Positions 1 to 7,754 of a stretch of 34,569 nucleotides of DNA are shown piece after piece. The DNA lies in contig JACQVH010000285.1 of the NCBI GenBank assembly GCA_016209895.1, positions 1 to 34,569 of the forward strand, given 5' to 3'. Made by a program: the position numbers and the translations under genes. Below the pieces are notes generated by a model. That model was not told the origin of the DNA. It did not search any database and saw only the letters and a list, made by a program, of their open reading frames with translations. Position 1 is the first letter of the stretch; every line of letters begins with the position of its first letter. This stretch comes from Candidatus Hydrogenedentota bacterium. Lineage in GTDB: Bacteria; Hydrogenedentota; Hydrogenedentia; Hydrogenedentales; SLHB01.

Positions 1-391
1 AATCCATACCTGTGGCACCACACTTTCGCCCTCACCCCCGGCCCCATACCCCCAAGCCTTGCCAATCAACCACTTACAACAATGCACCTACCCCAAATCC
101 AAAACCAACTGTAGAAGATGGGTCAAGAAGGCCATCGAACAGATGGGCGCGCACGCTTAGAGCCACTAACAAAATGCTCCCACGAGTTTCTGTCGTCCCT
201 ACGGGACTTTCTTCCCCGAAATCCAGAGAGAATCCAACAAGGTAGGGCGACGGGTGGCACCCCAAAACTCGCTGGGGGTGTGTGCGCGCCCCCTAACAAG
301 TCACGGGGTGCTATCCGGTTTTGTTAGAAGCTCCAAGATCCGAGGGCTAACGGGTCCGCTGGGACGAATGAAGCCCGTCGGAACTTCCATG
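1..391. other. non-coding stretch, no convincing gene
   Basis: No open reading frame here looks real: the listed ones are short, overlap one another on both strands and show no recognisable domain. The stretch lies downstream of the minus-strand gene ending at 392. It holds a small hairpin element (191-235) and, around 250-310, GC-rich runs with partial inverted symmetry (GTGGCACCCC against GGGGTGCTA) that look like another decayed palindromic repeat. Confidence 0.6.
191..235 (+). repeat. small palindromic (REP-like) element, TCCCCGAAAT family
   Basis: A short hairpin (GTCCC, loop TAC, GGGAC at 195-207) is followed by TTCCCCGAAAT and a GAGA..ATC tail. The same arrangement, GGTCC..GGACC then TTTTCCCCGAAAT and GGGAGATGATC, occurs at 30236-30272, just before the truncated beta-helix gene. 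The shared order of hairpin and tail points to one dispersed element family rather than chance. Confidence 0.55.
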
Positions 392-1051
392 TCACGGGCA
401 TCGGTCGTAGAATTCGGTATCAGGGTAGCCATACATTGCCTCGAGCTCGGTTTCGGTCGACTTGTAGACACCCGCGCCACCCCATTTCCCGACGAACCAG
501 GCAAAATACGACTCAAATTCAATACGCGATCCGTGTTGGTAGTCAAATTCGAAAACTCTCTTGCGACCATGGCCGGCGATATCCGGATCCCATGGATAGG
601 GTTGGGCCGTGTCGTAACAGGCTGCAATGAAAGGCTTCGGGTCATATAACCAGACGTCGGTGCGTCCCACCATGTAGGCATAGCAATCGTAACGCGCGCT
701 TGGCGCGCTCATCCGCCACTGCTCCGGCGGGCCCGAGGGGGCGGTTTCGGTGAGTCTGTTTATGTCTTCTTGCTGTTGTGCAGTAAAATCTGAATCGGCA
801 AGCACGCTATACGCGACGGGGTTTCCTTGGCATGTCTTGACGGGCCAACTTTCACACGCCGGACTACCCAGCACAGGGATTTGATCGTAGACCAGATAGT
901 ACTTCCGAATCCAGTATTCTGTCCCGTTGGGGGCTTTAGCTCCGAAGTCCAGAAATCCCTGGGCCCCGTTCACGGCCCAGCATGCCGTGCAATAGACCCA
1001 AGAACTCGCCACTATCATGATGCTTGGCAGTGCCTTCAACATTCTGCCCAT
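392..1051 (-). CDS. hypothetical exported protein
   Basis: A 219-residue protein of unknown function. The first ~27 residues form a signal peptide: a short basic start (MGRMLK), a hydrophobic stretch (IMIVASSWVYCTACWA), then polar sequence. The mature part is rich in Tyr, Trp and Asp and has several Cys, suggesting a folded extracytoplasmic protein, possibly disulfide-bonded. The start is well supported: a near-perfect ribosome-binding site (AAAGGAGGAG) sits a few bases before the ATG. It lies 26 nt after the stop of the upstream 346-residue gene on the same strand, so the two are probably one operon driven from the promoter near 2150. I recognise no family. Confidence 0.7.
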   Translation of the reverse strand: MGRMLKALPSIMIVASSWVYCTACWAVNGAQGFLDFGAKAPNGTEYWIRKYYLVYDQIPVLGSPACESWPVKTCQGNPVAYSVLADSDFTAQQQEDINRLTETAPSGPPEQWRMSAPSARYDCYAYMVGRTDVWLYDPKPFIAACYDTAQPYPWDPDIAGHGRKRVFEFDYQHGSRIEFESYFAWFVGKWGGAGVYKSTETELEAMYGYPDTEFYDRCP

Positions 1052-1077
1052 GGTATCTCCTCCTTTGAGTATGCGGT

Positions 1078-2118
1078 TTACTTGGGAATATCTCCGTTCG
1101 AAATCGTTGACCCTGCAATGCGCTCAGCGAATTCTAGAATGTCCGATTGGTACGTGTAATATCCTTGGCTACTGTCAGTCCACTTGATGCGGTTTGCGCT
1201 GTACTCGACCAGCATTTGCGCCTGGTCCTGAGTCAACTCCAGTCCCGGTACATTCCCTTCTGCCCATCGGCTTAGGATCTGGTCGCTTGAATACGCCAAC
1301 ACCATTCCGTATCGGCTCATTACGTACGGGTGTTCCAGTAGTACCTTCTGGAAGTCCTCGCCCCTTTGTGTTCGGATATGATCCTTCGTGGCAGCCTGTC
1401 CTCGACGGTGCATTTCCACGATAAGATCAAGACTGCTGGGCGAGCTCTCTGTCTCGGCAAGAACCAAGGACAGACCCAAGGCGCCACCAGGCGATGTTAA
1501 GGTCGGCTGAAAGGGTTCGCCCTCGGGTATAAAGGGTGGCATTTGGTCCAAGGCAGACGAGAGTTTCTCTCTTACTTCTTCAGCCAGCCATTGTCGCTCG
1601 GCGTCGCTACCGTTGCGAGCGATGTCTAGTAGTTTTCTCACGCGGGGTTCGTCCAAGACCCGGTGGAGGTAGGTGCTGTGCGAGCTCGCAAAGTTATCAG
1701 CTAACGGGTCTTCCAGGAGTTTCGCAATCGTCTCTTCAACCGGTTCGTTTCTGACCTCTACCTCGATGGCTTGTTTTCTGAGCTTAGCGGCCGCGAGGCG
1801 GAGGGCCGCGTCCAATCTGGCGCGCTCCCATTTCTCACGGGCGGGGTCTACAGTGGACGTAGGTGCCGCGACTTTCTGAGCCGCACTGTGAGGCGCCGGA
1901 CTTACCTTGGTTACAGGAGTATTTGCAGATTGAACCGCCTTGGGTAACGAAGTTGGTTTCGTGACTTGGCTTGCGACGGTGGAACGTTTTACGCGTGGAG
2001 TGTCGCGCCCGATGAGCACTATCGTGACGAGGATTGCCCCAGCTAACGAAGCTGCAGCAAGAAACACGCCACGGCTTCTGATATCGTTGGTTGCCGGCCA
2101 ACGCTTCCACTTCTTCAT
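1078..2118 (-). CDS. hypothetical membrane-anchored protein, largely helical
   Basis: A 346-residue protein with a basic cytoplasmic N-terminus (MKKWKRWP), one membrane segment at about residues 19-36 (VFLAAASLAGAILVTIVLIG), then a Pro/Ser/Thr/Ala-rich linker to about residue 90. A charged, probably alpha-helical region follows (WERARLDAALRLAAAKLRK and later segments). The topology suggests an inner-membrane protein with its bulk in the periplasm. I recognise no family. It is first in a likely two-gene operon with the exported protein at 392-1051 and diverges from lon. Its predicted promoter has a G10 tract in the spacer, so expression may vary between cells. Confidence 0.7.
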   Translation of the reverse strand: MKKWKRWPATNDIRSRGVFLAAASLAGAILVTIVLIGRDTPRVKRSTVASQVTKPTSLPKAVQSANTPVTKVSPAPHSAAQKVAAPTSTVDPAREKWERARLDAALRLAAAKLRKQAIEVEVRNEPVEETIAKLLEDPLADNFASSHSTYLHRVLDEPRVRKLLDIARNGSDAERQWLAEEVREKLSSALDQMPPFIPEGEPFQPTLTSPGGALGLSLVLAETESSPSSLDLIVEMHRRGQAATKDHIRTQRGEDFQKVLLEHPYVMSRYGMVLAYSSDQILSRWAEGNVPGLELTQDQAQMLVEYSANRIKWTDSSQGYYTYQSDILEFAERIAGSTISNGDIPK

Positions 2119-2423
2119 ATGATAGGAACCCCAAGAACCGAATTACATCGTAGCATACCTCCCCCCCCCCGATGTCAAGGAACTTCTTGCCTGTTATCTT
2201 CATTGGGCACACGGAACTTTGTGGGTGACGAGCGACTTCCGGGGTCGCCGCCGGACGCGTCCGTCCAAGATCACAAACGCGAAATTTCTAGTGGGTTCAT
2301 AGAGCGCCTTGCCGTGTCATATCCCTCAAGTTGGTGCGATTGCCCTGCTCTTAGACTTTCGCTCCCTTATGCGCATATGATGACGTTCAAACCGCATATG
2401 CAAGCGTCCGGGAGTTCTGTTGA
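2119..2423. other. divergent intergenic region upstream of lon
   Basis: This 305-nt gap separates the minus-strand operon from lon. It contains the minus-strand promoter with its G10 tract (2147-2178). Near lon, two copies of GCATATG (about 2373-2400) flank a 15-nt gap and could be an operator, but this is weak. I looked for a CIRCE element or a clear heat-shock promoter for lon and found neither. The 102-residue ORF across this region (2119-2427) shows no protein-like features. Confidence 0.5.
2147..2178 (-). promoter_or_regulatory. sigma70-type promoter with a G10 spacer tract
   Basis: On the minus strand a perfect -35 hexamer TTGACA (2178-2173) is followed by TC, ten G residues, AGGTATGC and TACGAT (2152-2147), the last preceded by an extended -10 TGC. 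With ten G the spacer to TACGAT is 20 nt, and to the alternative -10 TATGCT it is 15 nt; neither is the optimal 17. Gain or loss of G by slippage would bring one of them to 17. The predicted transcript starts about 22 nt before the ATG of the 346-residue gene. The layout resembles the homopolymer-spacer promoter of Neisseria porA. The promoter call is by inspection. Confidence 0.5.
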
Positions 2424-4793
2424 ATGACGGATCGGAATAGCGCTAATTCGGCAACAGGCGACTACTTGCCGCTTCTTCCATTGAAAGACATGGTGGTGTT
2501 TCCGCGCATGGTGGTCCCGTTGCTGGTGGGACGACCGGCCTCGTTGATGGCCGTCGAAGATAGCTTAACTTCGGGCCGATCCTTGTTTCTATGCGCCCAA
2601 CGCGACGCCACCATCGAGTCTCCAGGCCGCGACGATTTGCGCAATGTCGGCACCGTGGCCAGCATCCTTCAAACGTTACGGATGCCGGACGGCAGCCTGA
2701 AAATTATTGTCGAAGGTATGGCGCGCGCGGAACTGCGACGTTTGGTGGACCGCGGAAACTTTGTCGAAGCCGGCATTTCACGGGTTGAAGAACTACCGCC
2801 ATCCGAGCCGGACGCGATCGCGGCCATGCGCTTGGTGTTAACCCAGTTTGAAGGTTATGTCCGTCTAAGCCAGCGAGTCGCGCCGGAAGTCGTGGTCTCG
2901 CTGCGGAATATTGAAGAGGCCGGTCCGTTGGCGGACCTCATCTGCGCCCACTTGCCGCTTCGCGTTGAAGAGCGCCAGGAACTCCTCGAGATAGAATCAG
3001 TCCAAACTCGCTTGGAACGTATCACCTCGATCCTGATACGGGAGCAGGATTTACTCGAGATCGAACGCAAGGTCCGGGAGCGCGTCCGGGAGCAAATGGA
3101 ACGCGGCCAACGCGAGTACTATCTGCATGAACAGTTGAAGGCCATCCACCAGGAACTCGGCAACCGGGAAGAAGGCAGCGACGAATATGCCGAGCTCAAG
3201 AAGCAAATTGAAAAGGCGCAGATGCCGGACGAAGTGCGGGAGAAGGCGGTTCGAGAGTTTGGTCGTTATGAACGCATGCCCGCGATGAGCCCCGAAGGCT
3301 CCGTGATCCGCACCTATCTCGAATGGCTAATTGACATGCCTTGGGCCAAACGTACGCGCGACGCGCTTGACCTCGGAACCGCCAAGCGCGTGCTGGACGA
3401 AGACCACTACGGCCTGAGCAAGGTGAAAGAACGTATCCTGGAGTTCCTGGCGGTCCGCAAGCTGAGTAAGAGCACGCGCGGTCCGATCCTCTGTCTGGTG
3501 GGCCCGCCGGGCGTGGGCAAAACGTCGCTGGGTCAGTCCGTGGCGCGCGCCATGGGTCGCAAGTTTGTCCGTATTTCGCTGGGCGGAGTACGCGATGAAG
3601 CCGAGATTCGCGGTCATCGGAGGACCTATATCGGGGCCTTGCCCGGCCGGATCGTTCAAGGAATCAAGAAGGCGGGTGTGAAGAATCCGGTGTTCATGCT
3701 GGATGAGGTAGACAAGATGAGCATGGACTTCCGCGGCGATCCTTCCTCGGCCTTGCTCGAAGTACTGGACCCGGAACAGAACAAGATGTTCAGCGACCAT
3801 TATCTCGAGGTGGACTTGGACTTGCGCGAAGTCTTCTTCATCACGACGGCCAACAGCGAGTATGACATTCCCCCGGCGCTGCACGATCGCATGGAGTTGG
3901 TGCGCCTGTCGGGATATTCAACCTATGAAAAGGAACGTATTGCCCAGCTATATTTGATTCCAAAGCAGATGAAGGAATGCGGGCTCAAACTCCGCCAGCT
4001 TCACTTCACAGGTGAAGCTATCCGCACCATGATTCAACGCTACACCCGTGAAGCGGGCGTGCGCGAATTGGAACGTCAAATCGCGAACATCTGCCGGAAA
4101 GTGGCCAAGCGCCTGGTAACGCGCGGGCGCGTGCGCAAAGTGAACCTGGATGAAAGACAGGTGCTCGAACTGCTGGGACCCGAAGAATATAGCGAAATGC
4201 GGGCCGAAGTGGAGCCCAAGGTCGGCGTCGCGGTCGGACTCGCCTGGACCATGGCTGGTGGCGACATCTTGCACATCGAGACGAGCACCACCAAGGGGAA
4301 AGGCATTCTCACCCTCACGGGCCAGCTTGGCGAAGTGATGAAGGAATCGGCCCATGCGGCGTACACCTATCTGCGCGCCCACGCGAAAGAACTGCGCATT
4401 TCGCCAACATTCTATCGGAACATGGATTTACACGTGCACGTGCCGGAAGGCGCGATCCCCAAAGACGGTCCGTCGGCCGGGGTAGGAATCGCCGTGTCCA
4501 TGCTCTCCGCCTTGCGCAATCGGCCCCCGAAGGCGCTTTTGGCGATGACCGGTGAAATCACGTTGCGCGGCCGCATCCTGCCGGTCGGCGGCGTCAAAGA
4601 AAAAGTCTTGGCCGCCCACCGCGCCGGTATTAAAGAAGTTATATTGCCCAAAGAAAACCAGAAAGACCTGACCGAAGTGCCGTCCGAGGTTAGAGAAGAA
4701 TTGAAGCTTCTCCCGGTAAGCACCATGGAAGAAGTCCTTCGTCAAACCTTCAGTGACAAACACCCTAAATCTGAATCTGCACAATCGCGATGA
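2424..4793 (+). CDS. lon: ATP-dependent protease Lon (La)
   Basis: A 789-residue cytoplasmic AAA+ serine protease that unfolds and degrades misfolded and regulatory proteins as a hexamer. The length is typical of bacterial LonA. Domains in order: N-terminal substrate-recognition (LAN) domain from about residue 14 (YLPLLPLKDMVVFPRMVVPL), a coiled-coil region (~200-260), the AAA+ module with Walker A GPPGVGKT (360-367) and Walker B FMLDEVDK (Asp about 427), and a C-terminal protease domain with catalytic Ser684 in KDGPSAGV and Lys727 in KEKVLAAHR, spaced exactly 43 as in E. coli Lon. All key residues are present. The ATG at 2424 has GGGAG about 9 nt upstream. It is followed by a palindrome and then engB on the same strand. 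Confidence 0.97.
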   Translation: MTDRNSANSATGDYLPLLPLKDMVVFPRMVVPLLVGRPASLMAVEDSLTSGRSLFLCAQRDATIESPGRDDLRNVGTVASILQTLRMPDGSLKIIVEGMARAELRRLVDRGNFVEAGISRVEELPPSEPDAIAAMRLVLTQFEGYVRLSQRVAPEVVVSLRNIEEAGPLADLICAHLPLRVEERQELLEIESVQTRLERITSILIREQDLLEIERKVRERVREQMERGQREYYLHEQLKAIHQELGNREEGSDEYAELKKQIEKAQMPDEVREKAVREFGRYERMPAMSPEGSVIRTYLEWLIDMPWAKRTRDALDLGTAKRVLDEDHYGLSKVKERILEFLAVRKLSKSTRGPILCLVGPPGVGKTSLGQSVARAMGRKFVRISLGGVRDEAEIRGHRRTYIGALPGRIVQGIKKAGVKNPVFMLDEVDKMSMDFRGDPSSALLEVLDPEQNKMFSDHYLEVDLDLREVFFITTANSEYDIPPALHDRMELVRLSGYSTYEKERIAQLYLIPKQMKECGLKLRQLHFTGEAIRTMIQRYTREAGVRELERQIANICRKVAKRLVTRGRVRKVNLDERQVLELLGPEEYSEMRAEVEPKVGVAVGLAWTMAGGDILHIETSTTKGKGILTLTGQLGEVMKESAHAAYTYLRAHAKELRISPTFYRNMDLHVHVPEGAIPKDGPSAGVGIAVSMLSALRNRPPKALLAMTGEITLRGRILPVGGVKEKVLAAHRAGIKEVILPKENQKDLTEVPSEVREELKLLPVSTMEEVLRQTFSDKHPKSESAQSR

Positions 4794-4830
4794 AGACCGT
4801 TATGTCCTCCGTGGCCTCTTGTACTTCTCA

Positions 4831-4856
4831 GACCCGTCAGACCTGTCGGACGGGTC
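4831..4856. repeat. palindromic element between lon and engB
   Basis: Arms GACCCGTC (4831-4838) and GACGGGTC (4849-4856) are perfect reverse complements around a 10-nt loop, and GTC(G/A)GAC units repeat within and after it. It could form a hairpin in the lon transcript and so terminate or protect the mRNA, but there is no T-run. It belongs with the other small palindromic elements of this window. Confidence 0.5.
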
Positions 4857-4896
4857 GGACCTCTAGGTGCTCCTCTGTGAGGGCTGAGAAGGGGAT

Positions 4897-5496
4897 GTGA
4901 GTGGGGTGAAAATCATCTCCGCCGAATTTCTAAAGAGCACGCTGCGTCCACAAGACTTCCCGAACGATGGCCGCCCCGAAATCGCGTTCGCCGGACGCTC
5001 CAACGTCGGCAAGTCAAGCCTGATTAACGCCTTGCTCAACCGTCGGGGTTTGGCCAAGACCAGCAAGAGTCCGGGTAAGACTCAAACCATCAACTTCTTC
5101 GACATCAACGGCCAATTCTACTTTGTAGATTTGCCTGGCTATGGGTATGCCGAGGTACCGAAAAGCTTGCAACAGGAATGGGGACAGGCCATCACTTCCT
5201 ATCTGACCCATCGTCGGACGTTGCGCCTCGTGGTCCACCTCCTCGATGCGCGCCATCCGCCAACTAAGAATGACTTTCGATTGACAGAAGTGCTCCGTTT
5301 CGCCAATCTTCCCCCCTGCTACGTCGCCACCAAGGCCGACAAGCTTACCCGGAACTCTCTGGTCCAGGCCCTCGCGACCATCCGCCATGAACTCGGCTTG
5401 CCTGATCACGCAACCGTGATCCCGTTTTCCGCCATCACCAGCACCGGCGCAAAAGAACTTTGGCAAGCGATTGGCCAGCGCCTCGGCCGCGGTTGA
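4897..5496 (+). CDS. engB: ribosome-biogenesis GTP-binding protein EngB (YihA/YsxC)
   Basis: A 199-residue TrmE-Era-like small GTPase of the length usual for EngB, needed for late large-subunit ribosome assembly in bacteria where it has been studied. The G motifs are in order: G1 GRSNVGKSS (33-41), G2 around PGKTQTINFF (59-68), G3 DLPGYG (78-83), G4 TKAD in CYVATKADKL, and G5 FSAIT. The annotated start is GTG at 4897 with AGAAGGGG immediately before it; a second in-frame GTG at 4906 is possible and would remove only three residues. It follows lon by about 100 nt and converges on the ATPase gene, whose stop is 7 nt away. Confidence 0.93.
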   Translation: MSGVKIISAEFLKSTLRPQDFPNDGRPEIAFAGRSNVGKSSLINALLNRRGLAKTSKSPGKTQTINFFDINGQFYFVDLPGYGYAEVPKSLQQEWGQAITSYLTHRRTLRLVVHLLDARHPPTKNDFRLTEVLRFANLPPCYVATKADKLTRNSLVQALATIRHELGLPDHATVIPFSAITSTGAKELWQAIGQRLGRG

Positions 5497-5503
5497 GAAG
5501 ACT

Positions 5504-6649
5504 CTATAGGGACGTTCCAATAGCGTTCAATGGTAGGACCTCAATTCGATCATCGAGAGGATAACGTTGAGTACCGGGATACACCACAGAAAGGCGATCA
5601 AGGCGCAGGTCATTCATCACTGCACGCATGGCTTGGGAGGTCCGAGGCGCATCCTGAAACTTGAACTCAAATCCCAATCGCTTCCCTCCCCTGATAAGTA
5701 AGAGGTCCAGCTCTGCGCCGGCGTGCGTCTTGTAGAAATAGGCGTCATGTTCTGCCTGCAAACGGCAAAGCACCTCTTCCATCGCGAAACCTTCCCAGGA
5801 AAAACCAAGCCGTGGGTGCCCCAATACCTGCTCCAAATTGCGCAAGCCAAGGAGAGCGTGCAAGAGACCCGTATCCCGAAAATAGACCTTCGGCGCCTTC
5901 ACAATCCGCTTTCCCACGTTTTCGAACCACGGCGGCAGTTGACGCACCATAAATGTACTGCAAAGAATGTCGAGATAATGGCGAGCGGTGCGTTGATGGG
6001 TGTCAAGCGCCCGCGCGAGTTCAGAGGCGTTCCAGGTTTGGCCGTGCCAGTGCGCAAGCATGGTCCAAAACCGTCGGAGGGTTGGTCCCGGAACTCGAAT
6101 GCCTAATTGAGGTATGTCTCGTTCCAAGAAGGACTGAATGAAATTCTGCCGCCAGGCATAACTGTGCTCATCGTCGGACGCCAGAAACGAAACTGGGAAT
6201 CGGCCGCGACTCCAAAGCTTGCGCCAACGGTCAGCGCCAACTTCATCCAGATCAAATCCGCCCATCGGAACGTACGCGACCCGACCCGCGAGCGATTCAG
6301 ACACACCCTTCACCAACTCGGGTGACGCACTGCCAAGAAGGAGGAAATGCGCCGGCAGAGGATGGCGGTCAGCCAACACCCGGAGCAGATTGAACAACTG
6401 TGGCAGCCGCTGAACTTCGTCAATTACCACGAGACCGCTTAACCCTCGCAGGATTAGCGCGGCGGACTCCGCAATGAGCGGCGTTTCGGGGTCTTCCAAA
6501 TCGAAATAGTGGGCTGAACGCTCGCGGGCTAATGCGCGCGCCAACGTCGTTTTCCCGCACTGACGCGGGCCCAACAATAAAACGACCGGATATGCTCGGG
6601 TTTCTCTCCGCACCCGTTTCTTCAACACAAGTCGTTCGATGTAGATCAT
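5504..6649 (-). CDS. AAA_14 / DUF4143 family ATPase
   Basis: A 381-residue predicted P-loop ATPase of the two-part AAA_14 + DUF4143 family. The N-terminal domain has Walker A GPRQCGKTT (27-35) and Walker B LVVIDEVQRLP (about 73-83), with LLLGSASPEL as a sensor-like strand. The C-terminal part begins around FLERDIPQLG and includes a predicted helix-turn-helix-like stretch and KVYFRDTGLLHALLG, typical of DUF4143, ending in a nuclease-like beta fold (AELDLLLIRGGKRLGFEFK). The molecular role of this family is poorly known; such genes are often scattered and laterally transferred. The ATG has no ribosome-binding site and lies about where transcription would start from the promoter at 6656-6685, so the mRNA may be leaderless. 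Confidence 0.88.
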   Translation of the reverse strand: MIYIERLVLKKRVRRETRAYPVVLLLGPRQCGKTTLARALARERSAHYFDLEDPETPLIAESAALILRGLSGLVVIDEVQRLPQLFNLLRVLADRHPLPAHFLLLGSASPELVKGVSESLAGRVAYVPMGGFDLDEVGADRWRKLWSRGRFPVSFLASDDEHSYAWRQNFIQSFLERDIPQLGIRVPGPTLRRFWTMLAHWHGQTWNASELARALDTHQRTARHYLDILCSTFMVRQLPPWFENVGKRIVKAPKVYFRDTGLLHALLGLRNLEQVLGHPRLGFSWEGFAMEEVLCRLQAEHDAYFYKTHAGAELDLLLIRGGKRLGFEFKFQDAPRTSQAMRAVMNDLRLDRLSVVYPGTQRYPLDDRIEVLPLNAIGTSL

Positions 6650-6655
6650 GCTTGA

Positions 6656-6685
6656 AATTTAGCACTTATTGGTATCAATTTTCAA
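6656..6685 (-). promoter_or_regulatory. sigma70-type promoter for the AAA_14 ATPase gene
   Basis: On the minus strand TTGAAA (6685-6680) is followed by an 18-nt spacer ending in TGC and the -10 TAAATT (6661-6656), an extended -10 promoter. The expected start point, about 7 nt after the -10, falls on the A of the ATG at 6649. The area is AT-rich compared with its surroundings, as expected for a promoter. Confidence 0.5.
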
Positions 6686-6816
6686 GGCTAATCCTGAACC
6701 GGCGTGTCCGACCTTCAAGTGCTTCGATAGGTAAATTTCCGCTCGCGCCGGGCAGCGCGTATTGCACTCATAGGCCGCGGGGCCGTATACTGTCTGTGAC
6801 CCAGGGGACGTTAACC

Positions 6817-7518
6817 GTGCAGGCAGAAGACCGGCTCATTCATTTCTCGACGGAGTGGTTTCATCCGCCCGTTCAGCACAAGGTCGCGGCGCTGCAGAAG
6901 TTGTATTATGAGTTGTCCCAGGTCAGGACGGCGGCTTATGACAGCAGCGATTTCAGTTTGCCGGGTCAGCCTAAATTCCATTCGCGGCGCGGCCAGCGAA
7001 GTCAGTCCATTGCCGTGTTCTTGCCCGATCGAGTGGCGCTAATCGAAGAATGGGCGGACATCCCGCTTTCAACGTTCCTGGAGAAGTGCCAGGAGGTGTC
7101 GCACCGGGTGCTCGAGGTGCTTCAAATCCCGGTCTTTGTTGCCCAAAGCGTCACCTTGCGAGCCACCTTGGCACTAACGCATTTCGAAGATGCGCGCGTG
7201 TTCCTCCTCGAACATGTCTGCTGCCAGGAAGGCCGCATTGGGCCGTATTTCAGCCGTCCGCTGGCCACGGCCGGTCTGCGGTTGGTCTTTCCCGAAACTC
7301 CGGACCATCCCGGAAACTTACAAATCACCATCGAACCCTACCGACACAGCCGGACTGAAGTCTTCGTCGAGGTGCGCGGCATGTTCACGGGATTGCAGAT
7401 CGGTCGCGACACCTGCGACGCGCTGCGCGGAAACATTGTCTCGGTTCGATCCTTCATCACCAACCATATTTTCCCCTACCTGAATCAGTACGATGTCCGT
7501 GCGGGGGATGCGGTGTAG
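6817..7518 (+). CDS. hypothetical protein, 233 aa, unrecognised family
   Basis: The listed ORF begins at 6532, but its first ~95 codons are antisense to the ATPase gene and its promoter, so a later start is needed. GTG at 6817 (reading VQAEDRLIHFSTEWF) has AGGGG about 9 nt upstream and is chosen; GTG at 6796 is an alternative. The 233-residue product has no signal peptide or membrane segment and looks like a soluble cytoplasmic alpha/beta protein with strands such as SIAVFLPDRVALIEEW and LQITIEPYRHSRTEVFVEV. It contains an adjacent Cys pair (HVCCQEG). It has no close gene partner; a decayed repeat follows. I do not recognise the family. Confidence 0.65.
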   Translation: MQAEDRLIHFSTEWFHPPVQHKVAALQKLYYELSQVRTAAYDSSDFSLPGQPKFHSRRGQRSQSIAVFLPDRVALIEEWADIPLSTFLEKCQEVSHRVLEVLQIPVFVAQSVTLRATLALTHFEDARVFLLEHVCCQEGRIGPYFSRPLATAGLRLVFPETPDHPGNLQITIEPYRHSRTEVFVEVRGMFTGLQIGRDTCDALRGNIVSVRSFITNHIFPYLNQYDVRAGDAV

Positions 7519-7660
7519 GGTCCAGGGTCCAGGGTACAGAGTCTAGGGTTCAGGGCAACGGGTTATCGGTACTATGATCGCCAAGAAGACGCGGGCGAGT
7601 TTCGATTGATGATGCGCGATTGGGAATCTGAAATTTGAGATTCGAGATCGGAGATTACGA
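7517..7660 (+). repeat. degenerate short-phrase repeats
   Basis: The gap between the unknown gene and the glycosyltransferase contains GGGTCCAGGGTCCAGGGTAC followed by variants (GAGTCTAGGGTTCAGGG), then at about 7619-7660 a second type, ATCTGAAATTTGAGATTCGA and variants. The opposite-strand form of the first type (CCAGGGACTAG, TACCAGGGACCAG) occurs at 33197-33230. The rest of the 236-nt gap shows nothing I recognise. Confidence 0.55.
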
Positions 7661-7754
7661 GCACCACGAGCAGTTACACGTCCTGACCCCACCCGTCTTT
7701 CAGTCGTATCGGGACAGCGACGCCAACAGTACGACGTGAGGGACGGCGTCTCCT

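Noticed and set aside
2300-2423. Heat-shock control of lon (CIRCE or sigma32 site)
   Set aside because: No TTAGCACTC-N9-GAGTGCTAA element and no convincing CTTGAAA/CCCAT pair was found.
2119-2427. 102-codon ORF upstream of lon
   Set aside because: Begins in the divergent promoter region, has a poly-Pro stretch from the C10 run, and shows no protein-like pattern.
6532-6816. N-terminal extension of the unknown 233-residue protein
   Set aside because: Those codons are antisense to the ATPase gene and its promoter; a GTG with a good ribosome-binding site lies at 6817.
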